Positions 8,307 through 17,246 are shown, counted from the stretch's first letter. The stretch is DNA of 64,000 nucleotides from Lachnospiraceae bacterium 10-1 (GCA_000403495.2 KE159799.1:722782-786781), one strand, 5' to 3'. A program made the numbers and translations. The notes: a model not told the origin generated them from the sequence alone.

Positions 8307-9524
8307 TTACTTTTTTAACAAAACTACTTGTTCTGGAAACTTTCCAACCACATTGTGTGTTGGTCTTAAGATCTCTTCAAAAAAGTTATTTAATTTATTA
8401 TATGGCATAAATTGTAAGCATTCATTTAAATCCTCCCAATGTAAAATGTGATTCTCCAAATTTTTATAATTTTCTATAGTAGCTACAATTTCATTTTTAG
8501 AATATATTTTCCCCACTTTCATTACTGTATCTATTGGTGTTTCCCTGCAATATTTATCAATTTTTTCCCATCCTGCTACATCTGTAAATTTATAATTATG
8601 TACTATATAATAACTTTTCCCCTTATCTATATCCAAGAAATGGACAGTATTGGGGATAAGCATATCGCCTTTATTTCTATGTTCCGCATTTACTGATAAA
8701 CTACCTGCACATATCATAACTATCGGTTCAGTTCCACTTTCAATTTGAATGGTTTCAACACGCGGATGATGTCTGTGTCCATGTATGATAATGTTAATGC
8801 CATTCTGCGATGCAATCTCCATTAATTCTGCCCCTTCTTCAATTGTTGATATATCAATTCCCGGCATAGGATAGGGATAATTAATCGGATGATGATGCAT
8901 TAGCAATATTTTAATTCGATCATCACTTTTATATTCTCTACTAATTTCTTCGAACCATTCCATTTGATCCCGTTCTAATTTTCCATGTGAAAATTGTTGG
9001 TCACGAGTGCAAAATCTTCCTGAATTAAGCACAAATAAAACAAAATCATCTTTTTCAACAACCCCTGAAAAAGGTGCTGGACCATAAGCATCATAGTTTT
9101 TCCCTAAATACTCCATATTTAATTTTGCACAATTCGCTGCTATCATTTGATATTTACATTTGACAATCTTCCCTACTTCTTTGCTCACATTTTGAACATT
9201 AATCCCAAGATCCGAAATACTCCAATCAATATCATGATTTCCCAATACACAAAAAATGTTATTACATTCTACACCAGTCCTCTTTGCGATATTAAGTATT
9301 TCCTGTTCACAATAATAGAACTCTTGTGGGTTTCCTAATGAAGTCAAATCACCTGCTACAAAAAAATATTGAGGGTTCATTTCATTAAATAACTCTATTA
9401 ATCCTTCTTTTAGCGAATATATCCCTTTGCTCTTATCTTGAACTTCTTCTCCAGGCATGTAAAAGCCCGATGCTCTACAAAATTCTCCAAAATGTATATC
9501 GCTTAGAATAGCTATTCTACTCAT
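8307..9524 (-). CDS. Calcineurin-like metallophosphoesterase of the four-gene cassette
   Basis: 405 residues. All metal-binding motifs of the family are present: SDIH (D9, H11), AGDLTSLGN (D59), LGNHDID (N96, H97, D98), LLMHHHP (H210-H212) and HGHRH (H248-H252), so the enzyme should be active as a two-metal phosphoesterase or nuclease. The last 130 or so residues form an extra C-terminal domain without a recognised match. Its start overlaps the methylase gene by 8 bp. The substrate cannot be told from sequence; DNA ends, a nucleotide signal or a modified phosphate are all possible. With an ATPase next door, a nuclease role analogous to Mre11-type enzymes is conceivable (inference). Confidence 0.88.
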   Translation of the reverse strand: MSRIAILSDIHFGEFCRASGFYMPGEEVQDKSKGIYSLKEGLIELFNEMNPQYFFVAGDLTSLGNPQEFYYCEQEILNIAKRTGVECNNIFCVLGNHDIDWSISDLGINVQNVSKEVGKIVKCKYQMIAANCAKLNMEYLGKNYDAYGPAPFSGVVEKDDFVLFVLNSGRFCTRDQQFSHGKLERDQMEWFEEISREYKSDDRIKILLMHHHPINYPYPMPGIDISTIEEGAELMEIASQNGINIIIHGHRHHPRVETIQIESGTEPIVMICAGSLSVNAEHRNKGDMLIPNTVHFLDIDKGKSYYIVHNYKFTDVAGWEKIDKYCRETPIDTVMKVGKIYSKNEIVATIENYKNLENHILHWEDLNECLQFMPYNKLNNFFEEILRPTHNVVGKFPEQVVLLKK

Positions 9525-10359
9525 GCTTCTCTTTCCTCTTACTTTGCTTCTTATTTGAAGTAATCATTAGTTCCTTAACTTTTCCTCTTTTATCTGCTTG
9601 TCCTGCTATATTACTTGAGCGTTGAAGAATATGAACGTAAAATCCATCGTTTTTATACATTTCTATTATTTCCTTACAATATACATTTGTTAATACAATT
9701 TTAGCGCCTCGTGCCTTTGCATTAACCAACGCCTCATGTAATCTTAATTGATCTTGCCATACAAATAATTCATCATTATATTTAGTAAAATTAGCTTTTC
9801 CACTTGTGGCATATGGCGGATCTGCAAAAATAAAATCATTTTTCTTTGCTTTATTTATAATTTCATAAAAATCTCCACATATTAATGTAGCATGCTTCAA
9901 ACAATCAGCATACTGATCGAACTGGTCAATATCATACGTAAAATTATTTTTTGTCCCAATCGGCACATTAAATTTCCCTTGCTTATTGACTCTATACATT
10001 CCATTATAACAAGCACGATTTAAATAAAGTAATCTGCCTGCACACTTTAAATTATCAGTTAACATTACATCCCTTATCTTATAATAATGCTCTTTAGTAT
10101 GCCTTTCTTGATGGTATACTAATTGTCCTTTCAATTCTTTAGGATTGTCGCGCATTATTACATAAAGATTTATTAATTCTTTATTTATGTCCGAAAGTAT
10201 AGCCTCCTTAGGTTGCAATGAAAAGAATACTGCTCCGCTACCTAAAAATGGCTCTATATACATATTATATTCTTTGGGGAAATATTCTTTATATTTTTTT
10301 GCAAGCCATCTTTTTCCACCTGGCCACTTCAAAAATGGAACTATTTGCTTATTCTGCAT
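9517..10359 (-). CDS. dam: Dam-like (D12 class) DNA adenine N6-methyltransferase
   Basis: 280 residues. It has the D12-class SAM-binding motif FLKWPGGKRWL (residues 9-19), EPFLGSGAVF (36-45), the catalytic DPPY (180-183) and the class-typical LYLNRACYNGMYR. Family members methylate adenine, often in GATC; the target here is not shown by sequence. It is the first gene of a four-gene minus-strand operon and overlaps the phosphoesterase. Its 198-bp upstream region is AT-rich with no clear -35/-10 pair; AAGGTG precedes the ATG. No cognate GATC endonuclease gene is adjacent, so it may mark self DNA for the other three proteins (inference). Confidence 0.9.
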   Translation of the reverse strand: MQNKQIVPFLKWPGGKRWLAKKYKEYFPKEYNMYIEPFLGSGAVFFSLQPKEAILSDINKELINLYVIMRDNPKELKGQLVYHQERHTKEHYYKIRDVMLTDNLKCAGRLLYLNRACYNGMYRVNKQGKFNVPIGTKNNFTYDIDQFDQYADCLKHATLICGDFYEIINKAKKNDFIFADPPYATSGKANFTKYNDELFVWQDQLRLHEALVNAKARGAKIVLTNVYCKEIIEMYKNDGFYVHILQRSSNIAGQADKRGKVKELMITSNKKQSKRKEKHE

Positions 10360-10557
10360 TTTACACCTTATTTGCCTCTCTCTTCTGTTCTACCCAAGTA
10401 TTTATAAAATCCGGTTATTTCAATTTGTTAAAAACATTAATTATCTGGTTCTTCTAAAATCAAAGGTTTCAAACAGTATTTTTCTGAAAATATTCTGACT
10501 GTCCTTAACTTATTTAGAGCAGGTCACTACTCCCCTCAATTTCTTTGCAAATAACCT

Positions 10558-11970
10558 TTATAGTCTCCAATATCCTCCGCGAGCACCACCTATTCTTTCC
10601 AAAATATTTTTTTCCTGCATCTCCTTAATGCTCTTTTTAATCGCTCTTATAGTAATATTCAATTCCTCCGCCATTTCTTTTTGTGTCACCCTTGGATTAT
10701 CCATAATCATCTCTATTATTCTTTGTTGTGTCTGGTTCAATCCTTTTGGTGAACTTTTTGGTGAACTTTTTGGTGAACTTTGGTGAACTTCACTATACGA
10801 AGGTCTATATAAATTTACCCGAAAGCTATCTCCTATTTCGAGCAATTCCGGCTCCCTAATTCCATACTCTTTGCAACTGCTAAACATTCTTTTAATGCCT
10901 GTTCCCCAGCTTTCAATAATTTTCATCCTACTGAATATTTCTGCAATACATCTATTGCGAATTTTAGAACCACCTTCTTTAATCTGCTTTATTGTAAGTC
11001 CTCCGTACAGCATTCCCGGCGAAGTGATTTCCACTCTGTCATCATACACTGCTACCTGTACACACGCTCTGTCTAAAAAATTTCTATGCGTTGTCGCATT
11101 AACGATAGCCTCTCTGATTGCTTCTGTTGGCAGTTCATATGCATCTGTTCTTACCAGTCCATTTATCTCTGCTCCAAGATTGATATGCTTTAATACAAAT
11201 TCATATGCTTCTTCTATTTGCTCATAAAGCGGACCGGAAAAATCTCTCTTATCAATGAAAACAACTCTTTCTGTGCCTTTGAATAATGCACATTGGATTT
11301 TTGCAAATGGAAATGCATTATTTGTCAAAAGTACAAAGGCATTCGTTGGAACCAAAGTCCCATCTAAATTTTTAACGATTCCCCAGTTTATGAGATTCTG
11401 CAAAGTAACATCTTTTACTTTCTCCTTTTCACTTTTGGTTTTTGCTGCTTCGACCATATATTTCTTTATAGCAGCACATAACTCTTCTGCCTGCTTAATA
11501 TCAAATTTCTGCTCAACACAGACCATCTCATCAAAAGAATGATTAGATCCCTGCAGCTCCAAGTCTTTAAGAATTGCCGCATCAGCAGGTCTGGATGTCC
11601 CTGATACCCGTATAAAAGTACCCGCTTCTTTTCCAAGCGATTTCATATAATATGGTCTGTTTGCTCCCGGATATATTTCGATAACAATCACGCATTTACC
11701 CTCAACAGTGTCAACACCAATATTGGGGAAGATTTGTGGGTAACACATATCTGAGATAGTATTTGTTATACTATCCATAATTTTAAATACTTCGTCTTTA
11801 TCGACACCTACAATTTCATGGATTTCATCATCAACACCAATAATAATTTTTCCACCTGCCGTATTAGCAAATGCAATGACGCTTTTAATATATTTTTCAC
11901 TTCTTTTAGGTACTTCAACCTTAAATTCGATATTGGCTGACTCCCCTGCTTTTATTTCATCGGCTAACAT
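10558..11970 (-). CDS. AlbA_2-type ATP-binding protein with C-terminal winged helix
   Basis: 470 residues. An AlbA_2 domain (about 1-130; GESANIEFK, AFANTAGGKIIIGVDD, GTFIRVSGTSRPAD) is followed by an AAA_4/GHKL-like region (about 280-390; LPTEAIREAIVNATTHRNF, GMLYGGLTIKQI, WGTGIKRMF) and a winged helix at the end (VTQKEMAEELNITIRAIKKS). The start at 11970 has AGGAGG seven bases before the ATG; a longer frame lacks this. The linker before the winged helix is a microrepeat encoding SSPKSSPKSSPK, with DNA units spaced 12, 12 and 10 bp. Such proteins are common in defence islands and are thought to regulate transcription. A truncated relative lies at 5285. Confidence 0.88.
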   Translation of the reverse strand: MLADEIKAGESANIEFKVEVPKRSEKYIKSVIAFANTAGGKIIIGVDDEIHEIVGVDKDEVFKIMDSITNTISDMCYPQIFPNIGVDTVEGKCVIVIEIYPGANRPYYMKSLGKEAGTFIRVSGTSRPADAAILKDLELQGSNHSFDEMVCVEQKFDIKQAEELCAAIKKYMVEAAKTKSEKEKVKDVTLQNLINWGIVKNLDGTLVPTNAFVLLTNNAFPFAKIQCALFKGTERVVFIDKRDFSGPLYEQIEEAYEFVLKHINLGAEINGLVRTDAYELPTEAIREAIVNATTHRNFLDRACVQVAVYDDRVEITSPGMLYGGLTIKQIKEGGSKIRNRCIAEIFSRMKIIESWGTGIKRMFSSCKEYGIREPELLEIGDSFRVNLYRPSYSEVHQSSPKSSPKSSPKGLNQTQQRIIEMIMDNPRVTQKEMAEELNITIRAIKKSIKEMQEKNILERIGGARGGYWRL

Positions 11971-12097
11971 TGCTCTACCTCCTGCGTTTAATATCTGTAA
12001 CGCTGACAGTAACATTTTCTATAATTACAAGTGCCATATTTCGCCTATATATCCAACACCAATCACAACATCCGAATCCCTTTCATTTTTCTAAGTT

Positions 12098-14767
12098 TTA
12101 CAGTTCTCTCACAATATCCATAAATCTCTCATGGGAATATGCTCCTTCATAATCTGGATTCTTTGTCTGAAACACCATATAATATTTATACAATCTTCCT
12201 GTCATAGACGCCTTTGCTGCCCATTTAGCGCCTGTTTCTGATTTAATCTTTGACTCATCATTCTTCAATTGGTCGCCTTTCGTCTCAATCAGCAGAATCT
12301 TTCCGCTATTCGTCATAGCAATCAAATCCGGATATGCAGTAACCGCCCCGTTAATAGCAAACCCTTTCCTTGCTATATTACGATGCCACCATTTAATATT
12401 TCCCAATGCAGATAATTCCCAAACAACCTTTTTCTCATATTCATTGTCAAACTGTTCTTCTTCCACATACAATGACTTAGGAATAGAAGATATCGTTTTT
12501 GCTGGAGCAATGGATTTTTCCAGGTGATACATGGGTTCACAGGTAATATGCTCTTGTTCTAACAATTTATCAAATTGACTGGACGCATATTCATCTAAAA
12601 GCCGGTTAACTTTCTTTTCTATTGCAGACATATATGGATAATAGGATTGCTCCAAATCCGTCAATTGATCCTCCGTCATATTATCCATAATGCGACCTAC
12701 ATACTCGTCTAATTCATTGTCGTTGATTGCATTATTTCTTGAAATCCTTTTGCATATCATGTCCTTGCACAGTCTACGTTTTTTCTCTGATGGTTGTACA
12801 TCAAACCATTCTTTCATATGAATATTGTCATACCCTTTGACCTGAAAAGCCTTAGGAATCCCATCTGTCGAATCTTCCACATCCACCCTCGCCATTTCCA
12901 CATCAATTACATTGAAATCTATCTGGATGTCCTTATCTTTTAATGTAAATCCTTTATATAAATTTTCCTTTTCCAACAAAACAATTTCATGATCTGAAAA
13001 TAAAGTAGGCTGTGTTTCCACAACAAATTGCGGTATTATTAACTGCATGGCTTCATCAGCAAACTCATTCTTAATGGAATACGTTTTCATCTTCGCCTTC
13101 ACCTCGTCAGGAATTCCCTCTAACATTATAGATTCATTGTGGTTAAGTTCTTCCAGATAAACAGCATTTTGTATTTCTGCTTCTCGTACCATATGCAATG
13201 TCTTTGCATCTAACTCCTCCAAATGATAAATTTCTTCACCTGATCTATCCTGCAAAATATCAAAAAGCTGTCCTTTTAAAAAATCCGTATTTACTGTAAA
13301 ATCTTCCCTCTCTGATGTAGACTCTTTACTTTCCTCATAGTTCTCAATATGCATCTGGATTCTACTGCCTACATCAGATATTCCACTATCATTTTCTGTT
13401 TCTTCCGGTATTCGATAATCTTTACTGCTGAATCCCGCCACATTCAACCCCTCAACGACTTTTTCGCATGTTGCAAAGAAATTAGAAGAAGAGGTAATCA
13501 CATATGACAGATTCATTACCGTACTTTTATTCGCTTTTGCATCAGGCATCCTCAATATTCTACCTAAAATCTGCTCCACTTCAACAACAGAACTCCGGTT
13601 TGCTACCGTTGCAAGGATATATGCAAAGGGACAGTCCCATCCCTCTTTCAGGGCATTAACAGTAATGATATACCTAATTTTACAGTCTTTGGCTAAAAGA
13701 TTCTGGTTTCTTAGATCATCCCTATCGGCAGTCTTAATGGCAATCTGTTCTTCTGGTACACCGATTTCTAATAATGCTTTCTTTACTTTCTCATAGGTTG
13801 TACTGTCCTGCTGATTTTTAGCTTCCGCTTGAAACAATACAATTGGGCGTATATATTTGCCTGTCTGTGCTTCTTCCTTCTTAGCTTCATTTTCTAATTT
13901 TTGCCGCAGGCTTATGGCACTGATAAACACGTCGTCCTGCGTTCTCCTGTTATAAACAATAACCGGGAGTTTTATCATCTCTTCCCCTTTTAATTGCTTT
14001 GCATCAACAAAAGAAATAATATTGCTCCCTTCTTTAGGGGTAGCAGTCAAATCCAGCACAAATGAAGGATTGAAATTTTCCAACATTTCTATACTAAGTT
14101 TTGAAGTGGCATGATGGCTTTCATCTACAATTATTACAGGATTCAGTTTCCGAATAACCTGAATCAATGCAGTTTCATCTGTATCTGCCAATAGCAAAGC
14201 CTGCTCTGTTTTATAACCCTTAAAGGCAGCCAGATACCCGTTTTCCTGATATGCCTTTCTTCCTTCTTTTTTATTTGTACGGAAAGAATCATAGCTTAAA
14301 ACAAAAATAGACAACTGTTCATCTACACTGGCTGGATTAAATTTTTGTCCATTAAGCAGCTGCTCCTTCGTATATACCTCCACGTTACCAGGAAAATCGG
14401 CATTTATACGTCTTCTATACGGATGTTCCACATTCTGCAGTGCCGCAACAGTCTGATTTAAAATTGCATCGGATGGAACAAGCCATACGACCGCCACTGG
14501 ATGAATATGAGGCATGGAATCAAAAATGGGCTTAATTGAACTTGCTGCAAGAAATGTTTTTCCTCCGCCTGTCGGCACCTTAAAGCACACATGCGGTACA
14601 CCATGCAAAACCATATTATAATGCGGCATGCCTGTCTCGCCTATTTGAACACCTTTTTCTTCCCAAAGCAAATTGTATGCCTGCCTTATACTCTGTTTTT
14701 CTGTCAACAATGCTAAAAATCGACATAAATCGTTTAAAACTATTTTTTGATAAGTTTTCAATTCCAT
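12098..14767 (-). CDS. res: Type III restriction enzyme, Res subunit
   Basis: 889 residues, a superfamily 2 helicase/endonuclease. It shows Walker A FKVPTGGGKTFLAASS, the DEAH-box variant IIVDESHHA, motif III LDLTATP, motif VI QILGRILRMP, and a C-terminal PD-(D/E)XK nuclease YPDLIAM...ILLIETKGD. The length and order are typical of type III Res. It starts 12 bp after the Mod stop with AAGGAG before the ATG, so it is co-transcribed with mod. It cuts DNA when two unmethylated target sites are found, using ATP-driven translocation. No frameshift is seen. Confidence 0.94.
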   Translation of the reverse strand: MELKTYQKIVLNDLCRFLALLTEKQSIRQAYNLLWEEKGVQIGETGMPHYNMVLHGVPHVCFKVPTGGGKTFLAASSIKPIFDSMPHIHPVAVVWLVPSDAILNQTVAALQNVEHPYRRRINADFPGNVEVYTKEQLLNGQKFNPASVDEQLSIFVLSYDSFRTNKKEGRKAYQENGYLAAFKGYKTEQALLLADTDETALIQVIRKLNPVIIVDESHHATSKLSIEMLENFNPSFVLDLTATPKEGSNIISFVDAKQLKGEEMIKLPVIVYNRRTQDDVFISAISLRQKLENEAKKEEAQTGKYIRPIVLFQAEAKNQQDSTTYEKVKKALLEIGVPEEQIAIKTADRDDLRNQNLLAKDCKIRYIITVNALKEGWDCPFAYILATVANRSSVVEVEQILGRILRMPDAKANKSTVMNLSYVITSSSNFFATCEKVVEGLNVAGFSSKDYRIPEETENDSGISDVGSRIQMHIENYEESKESTSEREDFTVNTDFLKGQLFDILQDRSGEEIYHLEELDAKTLHMVREAEIQNAVYLEELNHNESIMLEGIPDEVKAKMKTYSIKNEFADEAMQLIIPQFVVETQPTLFSDHEIVLLEKENLYKGFTLKDKDIQIDFNVIDVEMARVDVEDSTDGIPKAFQVKGYDNIHMKEWFDVQPSEKKRRLCKDMICKRISRNNAINDNELDEYVGRIMDNMTEDQLTDLEQSYYPYMSAIEKKVNRLLDEYASSQFDKLLEQEHITCEPMYHLEKSIAPAKTISSIPKSLYVEEEQFDNEYEKKVVWELSALGNIKWWHRNIARKGFAINGAVTAYPDLIAMTNSGKILLIETKGDQLKNDESKIKSETGAKWAAKASMTGRLYKYYMVFQTKNPDYEGAYSHERFMDIVREL

Positions 14768-14779
14768 TGTAATGTCTCC

Positions 14780-16378
14780 TTACAGTTTCACAATATCCCT
14801 TGGTATTTTCTTAAAAGTGATATTATATTCCTGCAACTTTTTCTCTGAAATAGAACATAAATCCGCATAAATCACATAATAATCAGCTTTCGTTTTTATT
14901 TGCTCCAGAAAATCATTATCCAAATTAGTTACTCTTTCTTTTTCGTAATATAAGTAATATGCTGTGTCATTATATTTAGAAAGGTAGTATTTTGTATCAT
15001 CACTTTGGATGGACATATATTCCGTTCTCGTTTCCGTATACCAAACGTATTCCCTTATTTTTTCTAAATCAATGTCAGGATTAAATGTTCCATTATCTAA
15101 AAACATTTTTTCTCCCAATTCATAAAAACTAAAATTGCCGCCTGTTCCTTCTACCTTCTTTTTATCCTCGCCATATCCCTTAATTACACGTTTGGCACGT
15201 TCCGCTGTTATACTGTCTGCATAATCCATCATCTCAATAAGGATAAATTTCCGATTACCGCCATCCGCTTTATTCATATTGAGCACCGCATGGGCTGTTG
15301 TTCCAGAACCTGCAAAGGAATCAAGGATAATGCTATCTTTGTCTGAAGCAATTTGTATAATTCTTTCAATTAACCGACTGGGTTTGGGTGTCGGAAAACC
15401 TATGATTCCCCAACTCTTTAGTTCATTTGAAGCCCCCTGTGTATGGCCAACGTCATCATAATGCCACAATGTTCTATTTACAACCCCTTCATGCTCATAC
15501 AAAAACTTTTTAAATCGTGGATATTTTGCTTTTCCATCGTTCCCCCAAAATAATCTTCCTTCCGATTGATATATCTTCGTTTGTTCTTTCGAATACTTCC
15601 AAACTGCGGTAGGTTTAGGATATACTAATTCTCCCGTAAACGGATTTTCAATTGGATAATATAAATTAGGACGCTCGTTATTAGACTTATTGCAAGTATA
15701 TGTTGCTGAATTCCATACTCCTCTTTTATCATTATCCGGGTTTTGATAATACCTCATCTGTTTTTCATTTAATCGAAGTCTGTGAGGTGCCCAAATGTCC
15801 TTTTTCTTTACATATACCAATATAAACTCTATATCACTGCTAAAATATCTTGCATCATTAGAAGGAGATGCTTTTTTAAACCATGAGATTGTATCAATAT
15901 AATTTGCCAAACCAAAAATTTCATCACATATTATTTTTAAGTAATATAACTCATTATCATCAATACTAATAAAAATAGCTCCATCATCTGACAATAATTT
16001 CTGTAACAATCGTAATCTTGGATACATCATACAAATCCATTTATCATGCCTTGATAAGTCTTCGCCCTCTTTACCTACTACTTCTCCAATCCATTTTTTC
16101 ATTTGCGGACTGTTTACATTATCATTATAAACCCAGCTTTCATTTCCTGTATTGTAAGGTGGATCAATATAAATACATTTAACCTTTCCCTCATATTTTG
16201 GTAATAGTGCCTTCAGTGCTTCCAAATTGTCCCCATGTATTATCATATTTTCACTATGATTATTTTCTTTTGTTTCTCCTTTTTCATCATAGCTGTATTC
16301 TCTCTCCAACACTCGATAGGGAACTTCCGAATGATGATTGATTACTTTATCTTTTCCTATCCAGTCTAACGTAGGCAT
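14780..16378 (-). CDS. mod: Type III DNA methyltransferase, Mod subunit
   Basis: 532 residues, beta-class N6-adenine methylase. DPPYNTGNESW is the catalytic motif (about residues 70-80), and DSFAGSGTTAHAV is the SAM-binding motif in the C-terminal half. The stretch between them holds the target-recognition domain, which sets the sequence specificity. The ATG at 16378 has GGAGG five bases before it; an upstream GTG would lie inside that ribosome binding site. It is followed directly by res and preceded by a small helix-turn-helix gene. There are no simple-sequence repeats, so no sign of phase variation. Confidence 0.94.
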   Translation of the reverse strand: MPTLDWIGKDKVINHHSEVPYRVLEREYSYDEKGETKENNHSENMIIHGDNLEALKALLPKYEGKVKCIYIDPPYNTGNESWVYNDNVNSPQMKKWIGEVVGKEGEDLSRHDKWICMMYPRLRLLQKLLSDDGAIFISIDDNELYYLKIICDEIFGLANYIDTISWFKKASPSNDARYFSSDIEFILVYVKKKDIWAPHRLRLNEKQMRYYQNPDNDKRGVWNSATYTCNKSNNERPNLYYPIENPFTGELVYPKPTAVWKYSKEQTKIYQSEGRLFWGNDGKAKYPRFKKFLYEHEGVVNRTLWHYDDVGHTQGASNELKSWGIIGFPTPKPSRLIERIIQIASDKDSIILDSFAGSGTTAHAVLNMNKADGGNRKFILIEMMDYADSITAERAKRVIKGYGEDKKKVEGTGGNFSFYELGEKMFLDNGTFNPDIDLEKIREYVWYTETRTEYMSIQSDDTKYYLSKYNDTAYYLYYEKERVTNLDNDFLEQIKTKADYYVIYADLCSISEKKLQEYNITFKKIPRDIVKL

Positions 16379-16405
16379 AGTTTCCTCCACATATAATTGA
16401 TTAGA

Positions 16406-16579
16406 TTATTCCTTGGTGTGTTTCTTTCGTGGATCTTGTGGCTTTTGGGCATTTTCTGGTATAAGCCATACACTCCCCTTTAATACTGCACCTTGAATCC
16501 GGTTCTCTTTGCAGTAAATCTGTATTCGACGCTGTGATATTTTCCATTTCTCTGATAATTCCTTAGTTGTCAAATATTC
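16406..16579 (-). CDS. Small excisionase/MerR-like helix-turn-helix protein
   Basis: 57 residues from the ATG of MEYLTTKELSEKWKISQR; GGGAG precedes it. It contains a MerR/excisionase-type winged helix-turn-helix (TTKELSEKWKISQRRIQIYCKE) and the typical end SVWLIPENAQKPQDPR. Small proteins of this type are often found directly upstream of R-M or other operons in Clostridia. They are likely autoregulators of the operon, or directionality factors when near an integrase. It precedes mod by 27 bp in the same direction. A longer version from a GTG at 16663 (85 aa) is possible but has a poorly spaced ribosome binding site. Confidence 0.72.
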   Translation of the reverse strand, partial: EYLTTKELSEKWKISQRRIQIYCKENRIQGAVLKGSVWLIPENAQKPQDPRKKHTKE

Positions 16580-16749
16580 CATTTTCATCTCCCATGAATT
16601 TATCAAATCATTAATAATATTATATTCGTTACCGCGAATACTTTCAACCACATTTTTACTCACTCCATAATTCTTGAAGAAAATATTGGCATTCCCATCC
16701 CAATTTTAGCCTTAGCTCTTTTTTGAAAAAGGCGTTCTACAGAACACCG

Positions 16750-16787
16750 CAAGATACGCATTTCGTGGGCACGAAATACTAATCTTG
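16750..16787. other. Nested hairpin resembling a transfer origin (oriT)
   Basis: CAAGAT (16750-16755), four unpaired bases, ATTTCGTG (16760-16767), a GG spacer, CACGAAAT (16770-16777), four bases, then ATCTTG (16782-16787): a perfectly symmetric nested palindrome. It is followed by TCGGGG and a second small hairpin GGGG-agtaa-CCCC (16790-16802), then a C-rich run. Hairpin plus GC-rich nic-like sequence is the usual look of oriT in mobilizable elements of Clostridia. No relaxase gene is present, so the assignment is inferred. Confidence 0.5.
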
Positions 16788-16835
16788 TCGGGGAGTAACC
16801 CCGAACCCCCTTCAAACCCCTAAATTTTCAATAAT

Positions 16836-17127
16836 AGCGCCAAATGTTATAAATTTGACGCCAGTCTTCTATTTTGTGACGCCAATTCAGCTATTTTTTA
16901 CGCCAGTTATTTTTTTACTGACATCAATCCATCATAAATTGACGCCAGTAAAATATTCACATTTTTTTGTGACAGCATCCGGCTGTCATCTTCTATGTAA
17001 AAAAAGATCAAATGACATCAAATACAACTAAAATGAAGTCAAATTTCAAAGTTAGGATATCAAATCTCAATATTTGAAATCACCCGAAAATAACCTACAA
17101 TCAAGTTATCATATTTTGAAATCATCC
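16836..17127. repeat. Array of short repeats phased at exactly 21 bp, in two blocks
   Basis: Block A has nonamers at 16836, 16857, 16878, 16899, 16920 and 16941, each 21 bp apart, with consensus GACGCCAGT (variants AGCGCCAAA, GACGCCAAT, TACGCCAGT, GACATCAAT). Block B has GACATCAAA at 17014, GAAGTCAAA at 17035 and GATATCAAA at 17056. It continues more weakly at 17077 (AAATCACCC), 17098 (CAATCAAGT) and 17119 (AAATCATCC), again every 21 bp. The blocks are 73 bp apart, about seven helical turns, so all sites face the same side of the helix. Between them lies the inverted repeat TGACAGC-ATCCG-GCTGTCA (16970-16988). It looks like a multi-site protein-binding array: centromere, iteron origin or relaxosome. 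Confidence 0.75.
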
Positions 17128-17129
17128 GC

Positions 17130-17246
17130 ATACTTTGCCCCCTGCATTGTATTGGGGAGAACATCCACTGTCAAGTATTTTAGTCCTAGCCGAAAATTCT
17201 TGACAGCGGATGCCCTCCCCAATAAGTGATAGCCAAGGCAAAGTAT
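17130..17246. repeat. 117-bp imperfect palindrome with four matched blocks
   Basis: The left arm blocks are ATACTTTGCC (17130-17139), TTGGGGAG (17152-17159), CATCC (17162-17166) and CTGTCAAG (17168-17175). The right arm has their exact complements in reverse order: CTTGACAG (17199-17206), GGATG (17208-17212), CTCCCCAA (17215-17222) and GGCAAAGTAT (17237-17246). The central loop is 23 bases. Non-matching spacers between the blocks (12 against 14, 2 against 2, 1 against 1) are almost the same length, which suggests selection for structure. No gene is present. The rest of 17247-17404 shows nothing I can name. Confidence 0.7.

Noticed and set aside
8307-9524. SbcD (with the ATPase as SbcC)
   Set aside because: The ATPase lacks the long coiled coil, zinc hook and split ABC layout of SbcC, and the phosphoesterase differs in length and C-terminus.
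9517-10359. Complete type II DpnII-like restriction system
   Set aside because: No endonuclease gene of the DpnII/MboI type lies next to the Dam-like methylase; the neighbours are a phosphoesterase and an ATPase.
16836-17127. CRISPR array
   Set aside because: The repeats are only about 9 bp, degenerate, with 12-bp intervals, and there are no cas genes.
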